Notes: generated from the letters alone by a model not told the origin. Counted from the stretch's first letter, positions 9,591-19,260 are shown. The stretch: DNA of 64,000 nt from Teredinibacter turnerae (GCF_037935975.1 NZ_CP149817.1:2108001-2172000), one strand, 5' to 3'. Translations and numbers: made by a program.

Positions 9591-12500
9591 TTAAGGTGCG
9601 GTAACAAGGCCCGCATCATTAATCTCCCAACCTTTTTCGTTGATGAGGAAATCCCGCGCGCTCTGTGCAGCCGAGCTGTATTGGGTGCTCGTTGCGCCCA
9701 GTTTCACGCCGTTTTTAATATCGGGATTTTGGCTCCACGCAATAAGCATTGCATCGTAGTTGCTGGTTGAAAGTGGTGTGACCGAAAAGATGTCAGACAT
9801 AGTTGATGCTGAAGAAATATCCCAGTCTGCGAGGTTTTGGTCAAAGTTGTTGGCACCTCGGAACATCCGCGAGAGATTAGTCGCACTGGTGACATCCCAA
9901 CTGGAAAGGTCGGCGTTAAATGCGGAGCTCGCAAAAAACAGGTCGCTCATATTGATAACACTGCTCACGTCCCAGGGACCAATTTCCTGGTTGAAGGCGC
10001 GGGCTTCGCGGAACATACGACTCATCGAGGTAACCTTGCCGGTATTCCAGGCGGAAATATCCTGATTGAAGGCTTGAGCTTGTTCAAACATCGACAGCAT
10101 GGAGAGAACGTTGCCAACATTCCAGTTACCGATATCCTGGTTAAAGGTCTTTGCACGGTCGAACATAAAAGCCATATCGGTTACCTGCGATACATCCCAG
10201 TTGCCGATGTCCTGGTTGAATACGGAAGCGCCGTTAAACATTGATCGCATGGTAGTGACCTTGGACAGGTTCCAGTTACCGATATTCTGATTAAAGGATT
10301 TGGCGCTCACGAAGGCGCCGTTCAGCTTGGTGATGTTGGAAACATCCCAGCCACTGATATCGCTATTGAAGTTGGAGGCTTGTGCAAACACGTTCGTCAT
10401 AACCGTGGCCTGACTTAAATTCGGGCTCGCGGTATCGGTAATCACCAGGTTGTCGCAATTGAAGAAGGCATTTTCCATTGATAACCAAGTGCGCAATCCC
10501 CACTGCTCAACGCTTAACAGCTTAAGCGAATCGCTGGCGTTTTCACTGTTGCTCGGGGTGAAGGTTATGGCCGGGAAATTGCCGGAAATGGATACGGTGT
10601 ATTCGCCTGCACTGGCGTAGGTGTGAGTACTATCACCGGTTAGATTGGTATCGACGCTGCCATCACCCCAATCGACAGTGTAGTCGTACGCGAAGCTGGC
10701 GTTGGTTTGAATTGTAATCTGGTTGTCGTCGCTCGCACCGGGATTATCTGTTTTCCATATCGTAACGAAGGGCGTTTCTTCGAGCACCGTAAGGGTCAGG
10801 TTGGCGGACTGGGTACCGACCACATTGATCGCACTTATGCTCACTGTAGTTTCGGCTTGGACTGCCTGCGCTGCACCGGTAATTACACAGCTACTGCCGT
10901 TTTTGGATAGTCCGATGGACAGGCCCGCGGGCAAATCGTTTGCGGTACAGCTTTCTGGCGAACCACCGAGATTCGCTAATAAAAACTTAACGCTATTGGC
11001 GGTGTAAAAAGTTGTGGCTGTGTCTTGTAGTGCGGGCAGGGTAGCTAGGCCACCGTCGTCGATCGACCAGCCAAATGTGTCGATTATGGTAGTGCGGGCG
11101 GCCTCTGCTTCAAACCCGTATTGCAGGCTCCCGACGCCGAAGGAAACATCGCTTTGTAGTGGCAGCTGCGCCCAGGCCTGCAGCATCGCGTTGTAATTGT
11201 TGAATGACAAACCGCTGCTGTCGGCAAAGCTAGCCATATTGGTGACGGCGCTAATATTCCATTGAGACAGGTCCTGGTCAAAGTTTTGAGCCTGGCGGAA
11301 CAAACTGCCCATGGTGGTTACCTGGCTTGTGTCCCAATCGCTAATGTCCTGATTGAACTCCACCGCGTCGCGAAACATGCCGTATAAGTCGGTGACTTTT
11401 CCTATCTGCCACGCCGCAATATTTTGGTTGAATGCGCTGGCCTCGCGGAACATGCTTCTCATGGATTCTACGTTGCTGACGTCCCAGTTGCGGATGTCTT
11501 GATTAAATGCCGCTGCGCCACGAAACATCTCGGACATTGTGGTCACGCCGGCCACATCCCAGCTGGAGATATCCTGGTCAAATAGCGGTGCACTCTCAAA
11601 CAGGCTATTCATTTCAGTCACCTTGCTGACATCCCAACCGCCGATTGGCTGGTTAAAGACGAATGCCTCTCTGAACATTTCTGCCATGGTTTGCACCTGA
11701 CTGACATCCCAGCTGCTGATGTCCTGATCAAAGGACTCTGCACCGTAAAACATTCTTCGCATATTGGTAATTGCTGAGGTATCCCAGTTATCAATGGGGC
11801 TGTTGAAATTCGATGCGAATAGAAACATACCCTCCAAGTCGGTAACTCGAGAGAGGTTAGGGGCCTGGCTGTCTACGCTGACCAGGCTGGAACAGAAGGC
11901 GAATGAGTACGACATGGACAGCCAGGGCCGGTTGCCCCAGGCGTCGACGGAGATGAGTTTGAATTCATCGCCATTGATGTTGCATGCCGGCTGTGGGTAG
12001 CGACCGGTGATTGATACCTGGTAGGTGCCGGGCTGGGCATAGGTGTGGGTGATGCTGTCGGTGACGTTCAGGTCGCTGCTGCCATCGCCCCAATCTACGT
12101 TGAAGTCATAATCGAAGTCCGGGGATACGGGCAGAAAAATCTGATTATCCTCACTGGTACCTTCGTTATTGGTTTGCCAGGTGGTGATGAACGGACTGGC
12201 GGCGACGACTTCAACCGGCACAAGGCCGCTGTCACTGCCCGCACTGTTGGTGGCGGTGACGGTGATCTCTGTGAGCGAAAGCAGATCGGATGCCTCACCG
12301 GAAATTTCGCAGCCATCAGCGGCGGCTGAGATCGCAATCGACCAACCGGCGGGCAAGTCTGCGGCACAGTCTGTCAGCGCTTTACCTGCGCTGCTGGTAA
12401 GCGCAATGGATACGAGCTCATCCTGGATAAATTGTTGAATCGGCAGGTCTGCCAGCACGGGCAGAGCAACACCGCCGCTGGACGACGATGAGCTTGAACT

Positions 12501-12773
12501 GCTGCTTGAAGACGAGCTGCTGGACGACGAACTCGAGCTACTTGAAGAGCTACTTGAAGAACTACTGGAGCTGCTGCTAGAGGACGAGCTGGTGGTCGAG
12601 GCGCTCGAACTGCTGCTTGAGCTGGAGCTACTGCTAGAGCTCGAATTGGAGGTGTTACCGTTATCGGGAGTGCCTGTCCCGCCGGATGATCCCGAGCCCC
12701 CGCCGCCGCAGGCACTTAACGCGAAAATCACACAGCTCAAACCCATATATCGTCTAACTAAACTCACTTTCAT
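9591..12773 (-). CDS. Poly-serine-linked BspA-like (DUF285) surface lipoprotein with PKD domains
   Basis: A 1060-residue exported lipoprotein: signal peptide with lipobox LSAC (lipidated Cys22), a Gly-rich stretch, then a poly-Ser linker at about 43-98. The rest is an internal duplication. Each half carries an Ig/He_PIG-like domain (about 100-195 and 575-680), a PKD-like domain with YDFNVDWGDGSSD or YDYTVDWGDGSVD and HTYA, and a run of about 25-residue DUF285 repeats of the type FNQDISSWDVSxVTxMxxMF (about 290-540 and 790-1040). DUF285/BspA repeats are known from surface adhesins and form leucine-rich-repeat-like solenoids. Likely roles are surface binding to substrate or host. No catalytic motif is seen. 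It is read alone, leftward, between the kinase and the AraC gene. Confidence 0.85.
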   Translation of the reverse strand: MKVSLVRRYMGLSCVIFALSACGGGGSGSSGGTGTPDNGNTSNSSSSSSSSSSSSSSASTTSSSSSSSSSSSSSSSSSSSSSSSSSSSSSSSSSSSSSSGGVALPVLADLPIQQFIQDELVSIALTSSAGKALTDCAADLPAGWSIAISAAADGCEISGEASDLLSLTEITVTATNSAGSDSGLVPVEVVAASPFITTWQTNNEGTSEDNQIFLPVSPDFDYDFNVDWGDGSSDLNVTDSITHTYAQPGTYQVSITGRYPQPACNINGDEFKLISVDAWGNRPWLSMSYSFAFCSSLVSVDSQAPNLSRVTDLEGMFLFASNFNSPIDNWDTSAITNMRRMFYGAESFDQDISSWDVSQVQTMAEMFREAFVFNQPIGGWDVSKVTEMNSLFESAPLFDQDISSWDVAGVTTMSEMFRGAAAFNQDIRNWDVSNVESMRSMFREASAFNQNIAAWQIGKVTDLYGMFRDAVEFNQDISDWDTSQVTTMGSLFRQAQNFDQDLSQWNISAVTNMASFADSSGLSFNNYNAMLQAWAQLPLQSDVSFGVGSLQYGFEAEAARTTIIDTFGWSIDDGGLATLPALQDTATTFYTANSVKFLLANLGGSPESCTANDLPAGLSIGLSKNGSSCVITGAAQAVQAETTVSISAINVVGTQSANLTLTVLEETPFVTIWKTDNPGASDDNQITIQTNASFAYDYTVDWGDGSVDTNLTGDSTHTYASAGEYTVSISGNFPAITFTPSNSENASDSLKLLSVEQWGLRTWLSMENAFFNCDNLVITDTASPNLSQATVMTNVFAQASNFNSDISGWDVSNITKLNGAFVSAKSFNQNIGNWNLSKVTTMRSMFNGASVFNQDIGNWDVSQVTDMAFMFDRAKTFNQDIGNWNVGNVLSMLSMFEQAQAFNQDISAWNTGKVTSMSRMFREARAFNQEIGPWDVSSVINMSDLFFASSAFNADLSSWDVTSATNLSRMFRGANNFDQNLADWDISSASTMSDIFSVTPLSTSNYDAMLIAWSQNPDIKNGVKLGATSTQYSSAAQSARDFLINEKGWEINDAGLVTAP
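12478..12650 (-). repeat. Poly-serine linker coding tract of the BspA-like gene
   Basis: About 55 consecutive serine codons interrupted by a short Ala/Thr patch. Several synonymous serine codons are mixed, so this is a protein-level repeat more than a clean DNA microsatellite. Such linkers typify secreted enzymes of Saccharophagus, Teredinibacter and Cellvibrio. Confidence 0.85.
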
Positions 12774-13436
12774 CCTTTCTACCTTTCATTTTCCGCAAGA
12801 GTGGCGCCGGAACGCACAAATTATGTAGCGGAATAATATTCTAGCGGCTTAACGCGCCATACCCGCCAAATGGGGGGGAAGTGTGAAAACAGAAGTTTGA
12901 AGCGAGCTGGTGATAGGTTTTGTACTTTAGTCTGGGTAAAAATCACTGCGCGACTGAAGAGCAAACCAGGGACCATACTCCTCCGCGCGAGCGATGCTAT
13001 AAGATCAGATAGAACGAAGCCGCGAGGGCAATAGACAAACTCAACGTATGGGCAGAGACTAACTTGTAAACCGCGGCGCCGAAAAGGCAAAATAGGCGGG
13101 CTGGCAGGGTGAATACATCGTTCTGTGGGGGCGATTAATAAGCTATCTTTAACAAACGAATTGCTTTCTCGATAACCATACTGCCGAAAGAGCCTCCGGT
13201 CCGTTTACCATTGTTTGCAAAAAGGGATGTTTACTAATATGCGGACGGGAGCCAGCACCAACTTGTAACGTCTGATTGAACCGGATAAAGATAATAAGAT
13301 AAAAATCTATGACTGCCTTGCTCGGATTTTTAGCGAGTTACATCACGCGTAGACGCGTTGTTGACATGGCATGTTGAGTTGCGCCAGGGGGTAGTTGCAA
13401 GGGTGGAGATAAACTTCTTAAAAGAAAAGCGAAAAG
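12774..13436. other. Divergent intergenic region between the BspA-like and AraC genes
   Basis: 663 bp serving two divergent genes. I see no supportable gene; a 89-codon leftward frame here lacks family features. A paired ACGCGT-AG-ACGCGT element lies at 13345-13358, about 80 bp before the AraC start, and is a possible regulator site. No clear promoter boxes could be assigned on either side. Confidence 0.4.
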
Positions 13437-14606
13437 ATGGCGTTATTTTATCGCAAAGTATTACTTTGTATTTCCTTTCTCATAACCATGTCGCTGACTC
13501 TGTTAGGTATTGGGCTGCTCCTTTCCCACCGTGAAACTGTGTTTTTGCCGAGGAATACGGGTGAAATCAACTGGTCTCATGAGATCGTGCCTCTAGATCA
13601 ACAGCAAAGCGATAAGGTGTTTGTGATAAATGCTGGCGAAACATCGGAGTCCATCGTCTTCGAATTCCTTGTTTCAGATGACTTAAAATATCCCTACACC
13701 TCTTTTATTTTCAACCTTGCCGATGCGCAAGAGGTGAGTGACCTGGCTGATCTCACCGGCTACTCCAAAGTAAGCTTCCAGGTTAAATGTGACCCCACCA
13801 ATATCCTTGTGTTTGCACTCTATACTTATGTCGACAATGTTACTGAGCTTGGAAAACCCGAAACTTATAGGGTTAGCCTGGATTTTCTAACCTGCAATAA
13901 ACAAAGCCGTAAAGTATCGTTTGAATTAAACGATCTGGATTCCGCAGACTGGTGGCTTGAGCGGCATGGTCTATCTTACACAGATCGAGCGGCCGATTTA
14001 AACAGAGTGCGCGGTTTCTCCATCAATAACTCGCTGCAGAGCCCAAGAGGAAGTCGTTCACGAGTTGAAGTATCCGAGTTGGTATTAGTGTCTGAGAACT
14101 ATGGCTATTTTTGGTCGAGTCTTGTTGCTACTGTGGCTGCCTGGCTGGTTGCGGCATATTTTATGATGCGGCTATATGTTCAGGAAAAAATACGCCGCGC
14201 AAAAGATCAGATTAATACCAATCGCCCTCTCATCGCCTATCAAAAGTTATCGATTAGTCAGCAATCTGACGATCTGAAGTCTTTGCTGCTCGCGCATATA
14301 GCCGGCGAGTACAACAACCCAGAGATCAATATTGAAAGTACTGCAGCCACTTTGGGCACAACTCGCTCAAAAATAAATAAGCTTTTAAAAGCTGAACTAG
14401 GGCTCACTTTTACTGCGTACATCAATAAACTCAGATTGGCAGAGGCCGCCCGATTACTGATCGAGGAAGATCATCTTAGCGTCAAACAGATCGCTCTTGG
14501 GGTCGGTTTTGTCAATGTGACTTACTTTAACGCGCTGTTCAAGAAAGAATATGGCTGCGCGCCAAAAACATTCAGGCTTAACAGCTTCAACGCGGAAGAG
14601 GGGTAG
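13437..14606 (+). CDS. Membrane-anchored AraC-family transcriptional regulator
   Basis: A 389-residue protein with an unusual layout. An N-terminal membrane helix (residues about 5-30) is followed by about 190 extracytoplasmic residues with beta-rich, carbohydrate-binding-like character (VSFQVKCDPTNILVFALYTYVD). A second helix (about 220-240, SSLVATVAAWLVAAYFMM) leads to a cytoplasmic AraC/XylS DNA-binding domain at about 280-385 with two helix-turn-helix units (AATLGTTRSKINKLLKAEL and VKQIALGVGFVNVTYFNALFKKEYG). The topology suggests a one-component sensor that reads a periplasmic signal and acts on DNA directly. It lies upstream of the xylanase gene in the same direction, so that gene is the obvious candidate target. 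The signal is unknown. Confidence 0.85.
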   Translation: MALFYRKVLLCISFLITMSLTLLGIGLLLSHRETVFLPRNTGEINWSHEIVPLDQQQSDKVFVINAGETSESIVFEFLVSDDLKYPYTSFIFNLADAQEVSDLADLTGYSKVSFQVKCDPTNILVFALYTYVDNVTELGKPETYRVSLDFLTCNKQSRKVSFELNDLDSADWWLERHGLSYTDRAADLNRVRGFSINNSLQSPRGSRSRVEVSELVLVSENYGYFWSSLVATVAAWLVAAYFMMRLYVQEKIRRAKDQINTNRPLIAYQKLSISQQSDDLKSLLLAHIAGEYNNPEINIESTAATLGTTRSKINKLLKAELGLTFTAYINKLRLAEAARLLIEEDHLSVKQIALGVGFVNVTYFNALFKKEYGCAPKTFRLNSFNAEEG

Positions 14607-15110
14607 TGGTTTGCCCTGTCGGGTGCTTGAAGCCGCAGCGATGAAAAATCAAATGCCAGTATCGATAGCAACCTCTGTTCAACCTAATGATTTCTCTGCG
14701 TGACCTGCGGCGATTAGTTGTTAGGCGCCGTTCGCAGTTACTGGCCTAAGTCCTAAATGAGGAAGGCAACGCCACAGATGATCGCCGCAGGACTCGCCTT
14801 TATGCCCATGGGTGCCGAGGGGCTTACAGGAATCACTAGGTCAATCGGAAGCTCCTATACCTTCTTTTAACTTTAACGATTTAAAAAAAAGGTATAACTA
14901 TTTGGTTTACTAAAACGCAATCCGATTTTGTTCATTTTTTTTTCGTTCTACTCCTTAAACAATCACGCGCTCTAAGTGAGCGCGGTCTGGGCGAGTGCGC
15001 GTTCTGCATAACAATAATTAAACAGGTTCGCCAGGCATGTTTTTCTTATGAAACACGCCATTTCACGAGAATGTCGGCAGTTATCTCAAACTAGTCAAGG
15101 ATTCCCAACG
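14607..15110 (+). promoter_or_regulatory. Leader and promoter region of the xylanase gene
   Basis: 504 bp between the AraC gene and the xylanase start. No gene is seen. The part 14880-14950 is A/T-rich (runs of A and T around 14883 and 14935) and is the likeliest promoter area. I could not assign convincing -35/-10 boxes or a repeated operator. Confidence 0.35.
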
Positions 15111-18100
15111 ATGATCAAAAAACGATTTTCGGCGATGTGTAGCGTGTTGCTATTTGTCGGTGCGAGTGTTTGCGCACAAAACGACACACTCGTTGTCGAC
15201 ATGTCTGACGCGATTGGTCCCGTAACTCAGGCCGCTTCTGGCGCGCTTTACGGCATCACGGAGAGTTTACCCACCGACATCAATGGCGTTGTCGCGCCGC
15301 TAAAACCCAGAATGTATACCCAGCCGGCCAGAAGTGGCGCGGGGTACCAGCAGCCGATTGGAGCTGCCATTCCCGTTTCACAACGCTTGGCCAATACCAC
15401 GGCCGAAGTGACCGTGCGCTTGGCGGATATATTGCCTGGCTGGCCATATCGGTGGTCTGGCTGGTCACATTGGTCATCGGAAGTTCGCTCGGTGATTGCC
15501 GACAAGCGTGCTTCTGGAAGAAATAATTACTACGGTTACGAAATTTTCAATGAGCCCAATATTACCTGGGACGATGTGAACGGTAATTTCAATTCAGCAT
15601 TGTGGAAACCCACCTACGACCTGATTCGCAGCCAGGACCCGGGTGAGCGTATTATTGGGCCTTCAGCAGCCTGGTACCAGGCTTCCTACATTCAGGCGTT
15701 CCTTGAGTACTGTGTCGCGAACAACTGTCTTCCCGATGTCATTAGCTGGCACGAATTGGGAGGTTCCGACAATATCACCTCCAATATTGCGGACTACCGC
15801 GCGCGGGAACGCGCCCTGGGCATTACGCCCCGCCCGATCAGCATCAACGAGTATTCCCACGATACCCATGAATATGAAGGCGCGCCTGGGGTCTCTGTAC
15901 CGTTCATCGCAAAGTTTGAGCGTAACCGGGTGGAATCCGCGAACATCTCCTGGTGGTTCACCAACCTGCCGGGCCGGCTGGGTAGCCTGCTAACGCCGAA
16001 TAACCAGCGCGGTGGTGGCTGGTGGCTGTACAAATGGTACGGGGACATGACGGGCAATATGCTCAGTGTCACGCCGCCAAGCCAAAACGGCGATGGCCTT
16101 GACGGTTTCGCTAATCTGGACGCTATGGCCGGTCGCGCCAGTATCTGCCTCGGTGGTAATTTCACCGGTACTGCGAATGTCGTATTCAACAATATCCCTG
16201 CGAGCTTTGGCGATGTTGTCGAGGTTACCGTGGAATATGTGGCCTGGAGTAATAAAGATACCCCCGTTTCCGGGCCAGTGACTGCCGCGCAAACGGTAGA
16301 AAATGTGGTCAATGGTTCGCTAACCGTGCCTGTCTCCGTGTTTGATCCGTTTTATGGCTACCGGGTGACGCTTGATGGCCAGGGGTTTGGTTCCCAGGGT
16401 TCCTCCGTGCAAGTCGAGCTGGAAAGTTTGTCTAATCAGGAGGGTTTTGCACCTTTTTCTGTAGTGTCAGATTCGGCAGCTTCTGGATCACAGTACATCG
16501 TGTGGCCAAACAATGGTGACCAATTGCTGGGTACCGCGTCGGATAGTGCAAGTGGGCAAGTCTTGATCCCATTCAGCTTATCGGAGTCGACCGATGTTCA
16601 GCTTCAGGTACGCGCCAATATGGCAAATGCCAACGATGACTCATTTTATTTTAAGCTGGATAATGGCGCGTGGACGACGCAGAACAACACACAAACCAGT
16701 GGTTGGAACACTCTGATACTGGCGACGTTCGACAACCTTGAAGCAGGCAACCATACGTTGCGGCTCGAACGTCGCGAAGACGGTGCCGGACTGGACTTTG
16801 TGACACTACTTACGGCCGCCGGAGATATCCAGGTCGGCGGTACGTCCAGCTCATCCAGCTCGAGCTCCAGCAGTTCGTCTAGCAGCTCTTCAAGCACGTC
16901 GAGCAGTTCCAGTAGCTCGTCAAGCAGTTCATCGGGCAGCTCCTCCGGTGGCAGCTGCGACGGCGTCAATGTGTACCCTAATTGGACTGCGCGTGATTGG
17001 TCTGGTGGTGCCTATAATCATGCCAACGCCGGCGATCAGATGGTTTATCAGGATAGGCTGTACCAGGCGAACTGGTATACCAACACTGTGCCTGGCAGTG
17101 ATGCCTCCTGGACGTTGCTTGGCGATTGCGGTCTGATTGGCAGTAGCAGTAGCAGTAGCAGTAGCAGTAGCAGTAGCAGTAGCTCTAGTTCTAGCAGTAC
17201 TTCTTCCAGCTCAAGCTCAAGTAGTTCCAGTGCTTCCTCTAGTTCAAGCTCAAGCAGTTCCAGTTCTTCCTCTAGTTCGAGCAGTTCGACAAGTTCATCT
17301 TCCTCCTCGTCGGGTGGCAACACCATTACCGTGCGTATGCGGGGTGTGGTGGGCGATGAGAGCGTCAGCCTAGAGATTGGCGGCAGCACCATTGAGACCT
17401 GGACCACCAGTACCAGCATGCAAAATTACACAGTGAATACCAGCGCCACCGGGGAACTGCGTGTTGCCTTCACTAACGACGACGGTGAAGATCGTGACGT
17501 ACAAGTGGACTATGTCAGCATCAATGGCAACATCTTCCAGGCAGAGGATCAGCCGGATAATACCGGGGCTTACGATGGTGAGTGCGGTGGTGGAAGCTAC
17601 AGCGAAATGCTCCATTGCGATGGTTCGATCGGGTTTGGGTTTATACGCGATGATGGTTCGCGTCTCATTGTTGCCATCAATGCGGGTGGGCAGAGCACCT
17701 CGTTAGATGGTATCGCATACCAAGCCGATCGTTATGCCAGTGGAGGCTCGACCAGTACCACCAGCGATGCCATTAACGGTACCAACGATGATACGGTTTT
17801 CCAAAGTGAGCGTTACGGTGAGTACTCGTACCGTATTCCGGTGACCGAAGGTACCTATTCTATTGCGCTGCAATTCGCAGAAATCTATCACGAAGAAGCC
17901 GGTCAACGCGCATTTAACGTGCTGGTAGAAGGCCAGGCTGTATTAAGTGCTTTCGATTTGTTCAGTCAGGTCGGTCACGATACGGCCTATACCGTCACCG
18001 TAGACAATGTGCCCGTTTCAGATGGCGAACTTACCATTAGCCTGGAAACGCTGATTGACAATGGCACTCTCGCGGGAGTTGCCGTGCATTCGCCAGATGG

Positions 18101-18986
18101 TTCGCTTGATGCGACTATCGTTGTACCGACGGGGTTTTTTGTCGGTAACATCACCACCCGCGGCCAGGTTCGCTCCGACTTTATTCAATACTGGGATCAA
18201 ATCACTCCCGAAAATGAAGGCAAGTGGGGTTCTGTGGAGCGTACGCGCGATCAGTATGACTGGACAGCGCTCGATCGTATTTACCAATTTGCTCGCGACA
18301 ATAACATTCCAGTGAAGGCACATACCCTTGTTTGGGGCAGTCAGTGTCCCGGCTGGGTCGGTGCCAATTGCTCTGGGAGCGGACTATCCGCTGCTGAGCT
18401 TCGAGCGGAAATCGAAGAGTGGATTCGCGACTACTGCACGCGTTATCCAGACACGCAGTACATTGATGTAGTGAACGAGGCGACACCGGGGCATGCGCCC
18501 GCGGGCTACGCAGAAAAGGCTTTCGGCAGCAATTGGATTACCCGCTCTTTCGAACTCGCGGCACAATATTGTCCCAATGCGACGTTGATTTTGAACGACT
18601 ACAACGTGCTTAGCTGGAATACCAGCGAGTTTATTCAAATGGCTCGTCCCGCAGTGAACGCGGGTGTCGTTGATGCTATTGGCTTGCAGGCACACGGGTT
18701 GGCTGATTGGTCCACAAACGAGTTAGCTACCAAGCTGGATCAAATTGCCGCGTTGGGATTACCCATTTATATATCGGAGTACGATATACAAAAAACAAAC
18801 GATCAGGAGCAGCTCGCGGTGATGCAGGAGCAGTTTCCTTTGTTTTACAACCATCCCAGCGTCGCAGGTATTACCATTTGGGGGTATGTGGTCGGTGCCA
18901 CTTGGCGAGAGGGTACAGGGCTTATCCAGAGTGATGGCACTCCGCGACCAGCAATGACTTGGTTGATGAACTATTTAGACCGTTAA
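15111..18986 (+). CDS. Multimodular GH10 endo-xylanase with an N-terminal second glycosidase-like domain
   Basis: A secreted 1291-residue enzyme. Order: signal peptide (MIKKRFSAMCSVLLFVGASVCA); clan GH-A/GH39-like domain about 25-380 with candidate acid/base Glu148 (FNEPN) and nucleophile Glu247 (INEYS); a beta-sandwich CBM-like domain about 450-570; poly-Ser about 578-613; CBM5/12-like module 615-671 (YPNWTARDWSGGAYNHAN); poly-Ser 676-733; CBM60-like module 737-843, a family known to bind xylan with calcium; malectin/CBM57-like module 844-998 (INAGG, FAEIYHEEAGQRAF); GH10 domain about 1000-1291. GH10 catalytic residues are Glu1123 (VVNEAT) and Glu1223 (ISEYDI). ATG 15111 follows AAGGA and gives a clean signal peptide; an upstream ATG at 15048 would not. 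Xylanase activity is well supported; the N-terminal activity is not known. Confidence 0.9.
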   Translation: MIKKRFSAMCSVLLFVGASVCAQNDTLVVDMSDAIGPVTQAASGALYGITESLPTDINGVVAPLKPRMYTQPARSGAGYQQPIGAAIPVSQRLANTTAEVTVRLADILPGWPYRWSGWSHWSSEVRSVIADKRASGRNNYYGYEIFNEPNITWDDVNGNFNSALWKPTYDLIRSQDPGERIIGPSAAWYQASYIQAFLEYCVANNCLPDVISWHELGGSDNITSNIADYRARERALGITPRPISINEYSHDTHEYEGAPGVSVPFIAKFERNRVESANISWWFTNLPGRLGSLLTPNNQRGGGWWLYKWYGDMTGNMLSVTPPSQNGDGLDGFANLDAMAGRASICLGGNFTGTANVVFNNIPASFGDVVEVTVEYVAWSNKDTPVSGPVTAAQTVENVVNGSLTVPVSVFDPFYGYRVTLDGQGFGSQGSSVQVELESLSNQEGFAPFSVVSDSAASGSQYIVWPNNGDQLLGTASDSASGQVLIPFSLSESTDVQLQVRANMANANDDSFYFKLDNGAWTTQNNTQTSGWNTLILATFDNLEAGNHTLRLERREDGAGLDFVTLLTAAGDIQVGGTSSSSSSSSSSSSSSSSSTSSSSSSSSSSSSGSSSGGSCDGVNVYPNWTARDWSGGAYNHANAGDQMVYQDRLYQANWYTNTVPGSDASWTLLGDCGLIGSSSSSSSSSSSSSSSSSSSTSSSSSSSSSSASSSSSSSSSSSSSSSSSSTSSSSSSSGGNTITVRMRGVVGDESVSLEIGGSTIETWTTSTSMQNYTVNTSATGELRVAFTNDDGEDRDVQVDYVSINGNIFQAEDQPDNTGAYDGECGGGSYSEMLHCDGSIGFGFIRDDGSRLIVAINAGGQSTSLDGIAYQADRYASGGSTSTTSDAINGTNDDTVFQSERYGEYSYRIPVTEGTYSIALQFAEIYHEEAGQRAFNVLVEGQAVLSAFDLFSQVGHDTAYTVTVDNVPVSDGELTISLETLIDNGTLAGVAVHSPDGSLDATIVVPTGFFVGNITTRGQVRSDFIQYWDQITPENEGKWGSVERTRDQYDWTALDRIYQFARDNNIPVKAHTLVWGSQCPGWVGANCSGSGLSAAELRAEIEEWIRDYCTRYPDTQYIDVVNEATPGHAPAGYAEKAFGSNWITRSFELAAQYCPNATLILNDYNVLSWNTSEFIQMARPAVNAGVVDAIGLQAHGLADWSTNELATKLDQIAALGLPIYISEYDIQKTNDQEQLAVMQEQFPLFYNHPSVAGITIWGYVVGATWREGTGLIQSDGTPRPAMTWLMNYLDR
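17141..17182 (+). repeat. (CAGTAG)7 microsatellite in the second poly-Ser linker of the xylanase
   Basis: Seven perfect tandem copies of CAGTAG, read in frame as alternating Ser codons. Copy-number change by slippage would alter linker length in steps of two residues without breaking the frame. The neighbouring Ser codons are mixed and not a clean repeat. Confidence 0.9.
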
Positions 18987-19015
18987 TCCAGCCCGCTAAG
19001 CAAATACTCGATGCT

Positions 19016-19041
19016 AAAGCCTCCCATTTGGGGGGCTTTTT
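19016..19041 (+). terminator. Rho-independent terminator after the xylanase gene
   Basis: A 10-bp stem (AAAGCCTCCC at 19016-19025 with GGGGGGCTTT at 19030-19039, one G-T pair) and a 4-nt loop, followed by TTTAT. The rest of 18987-19339 carries the tandem repeat at 19261 and no gene. Confidence 0.88.
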
Positions 19042-19260
19042 ATCTTAGGCGGTACTTTTTCCTGGCTTAAATTTAAGGGCTTTGCTGTTTTGACCAGAGC
19101 AATGACGTCTTTGACGCCGAACGCAAGTCTCTGTCTGATTTGAGCAAATGTCCTCTTTTTGAGGAGGGCGATCGAGTCGGTGGGACAGAGAAGTGAACAC
19201 GGTAGTCAGGTTGCAGCGCAATAACTTCTCTTTTTTTACCCCTTCGCTTTTGTTACGCCA

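Noticed and set aside
12374..12715. Leftward Ala/Arg-rich frame inside the BspA-like gene
   Set aside because: It is the same strand in another frame over the poly-Ser tract and has no family features.
13371..13389. Sigma-54-like TGGCAT...TTGC before the AraC gene
   Set aside because: The spacing between GG and GC is one base too long and the -24 block is imperfect.
17048..17419. Leftward frame rich in Leu and Glu across the xylanase
   Set aside because: It is the antisense shadow of the poly-serine linker codons.
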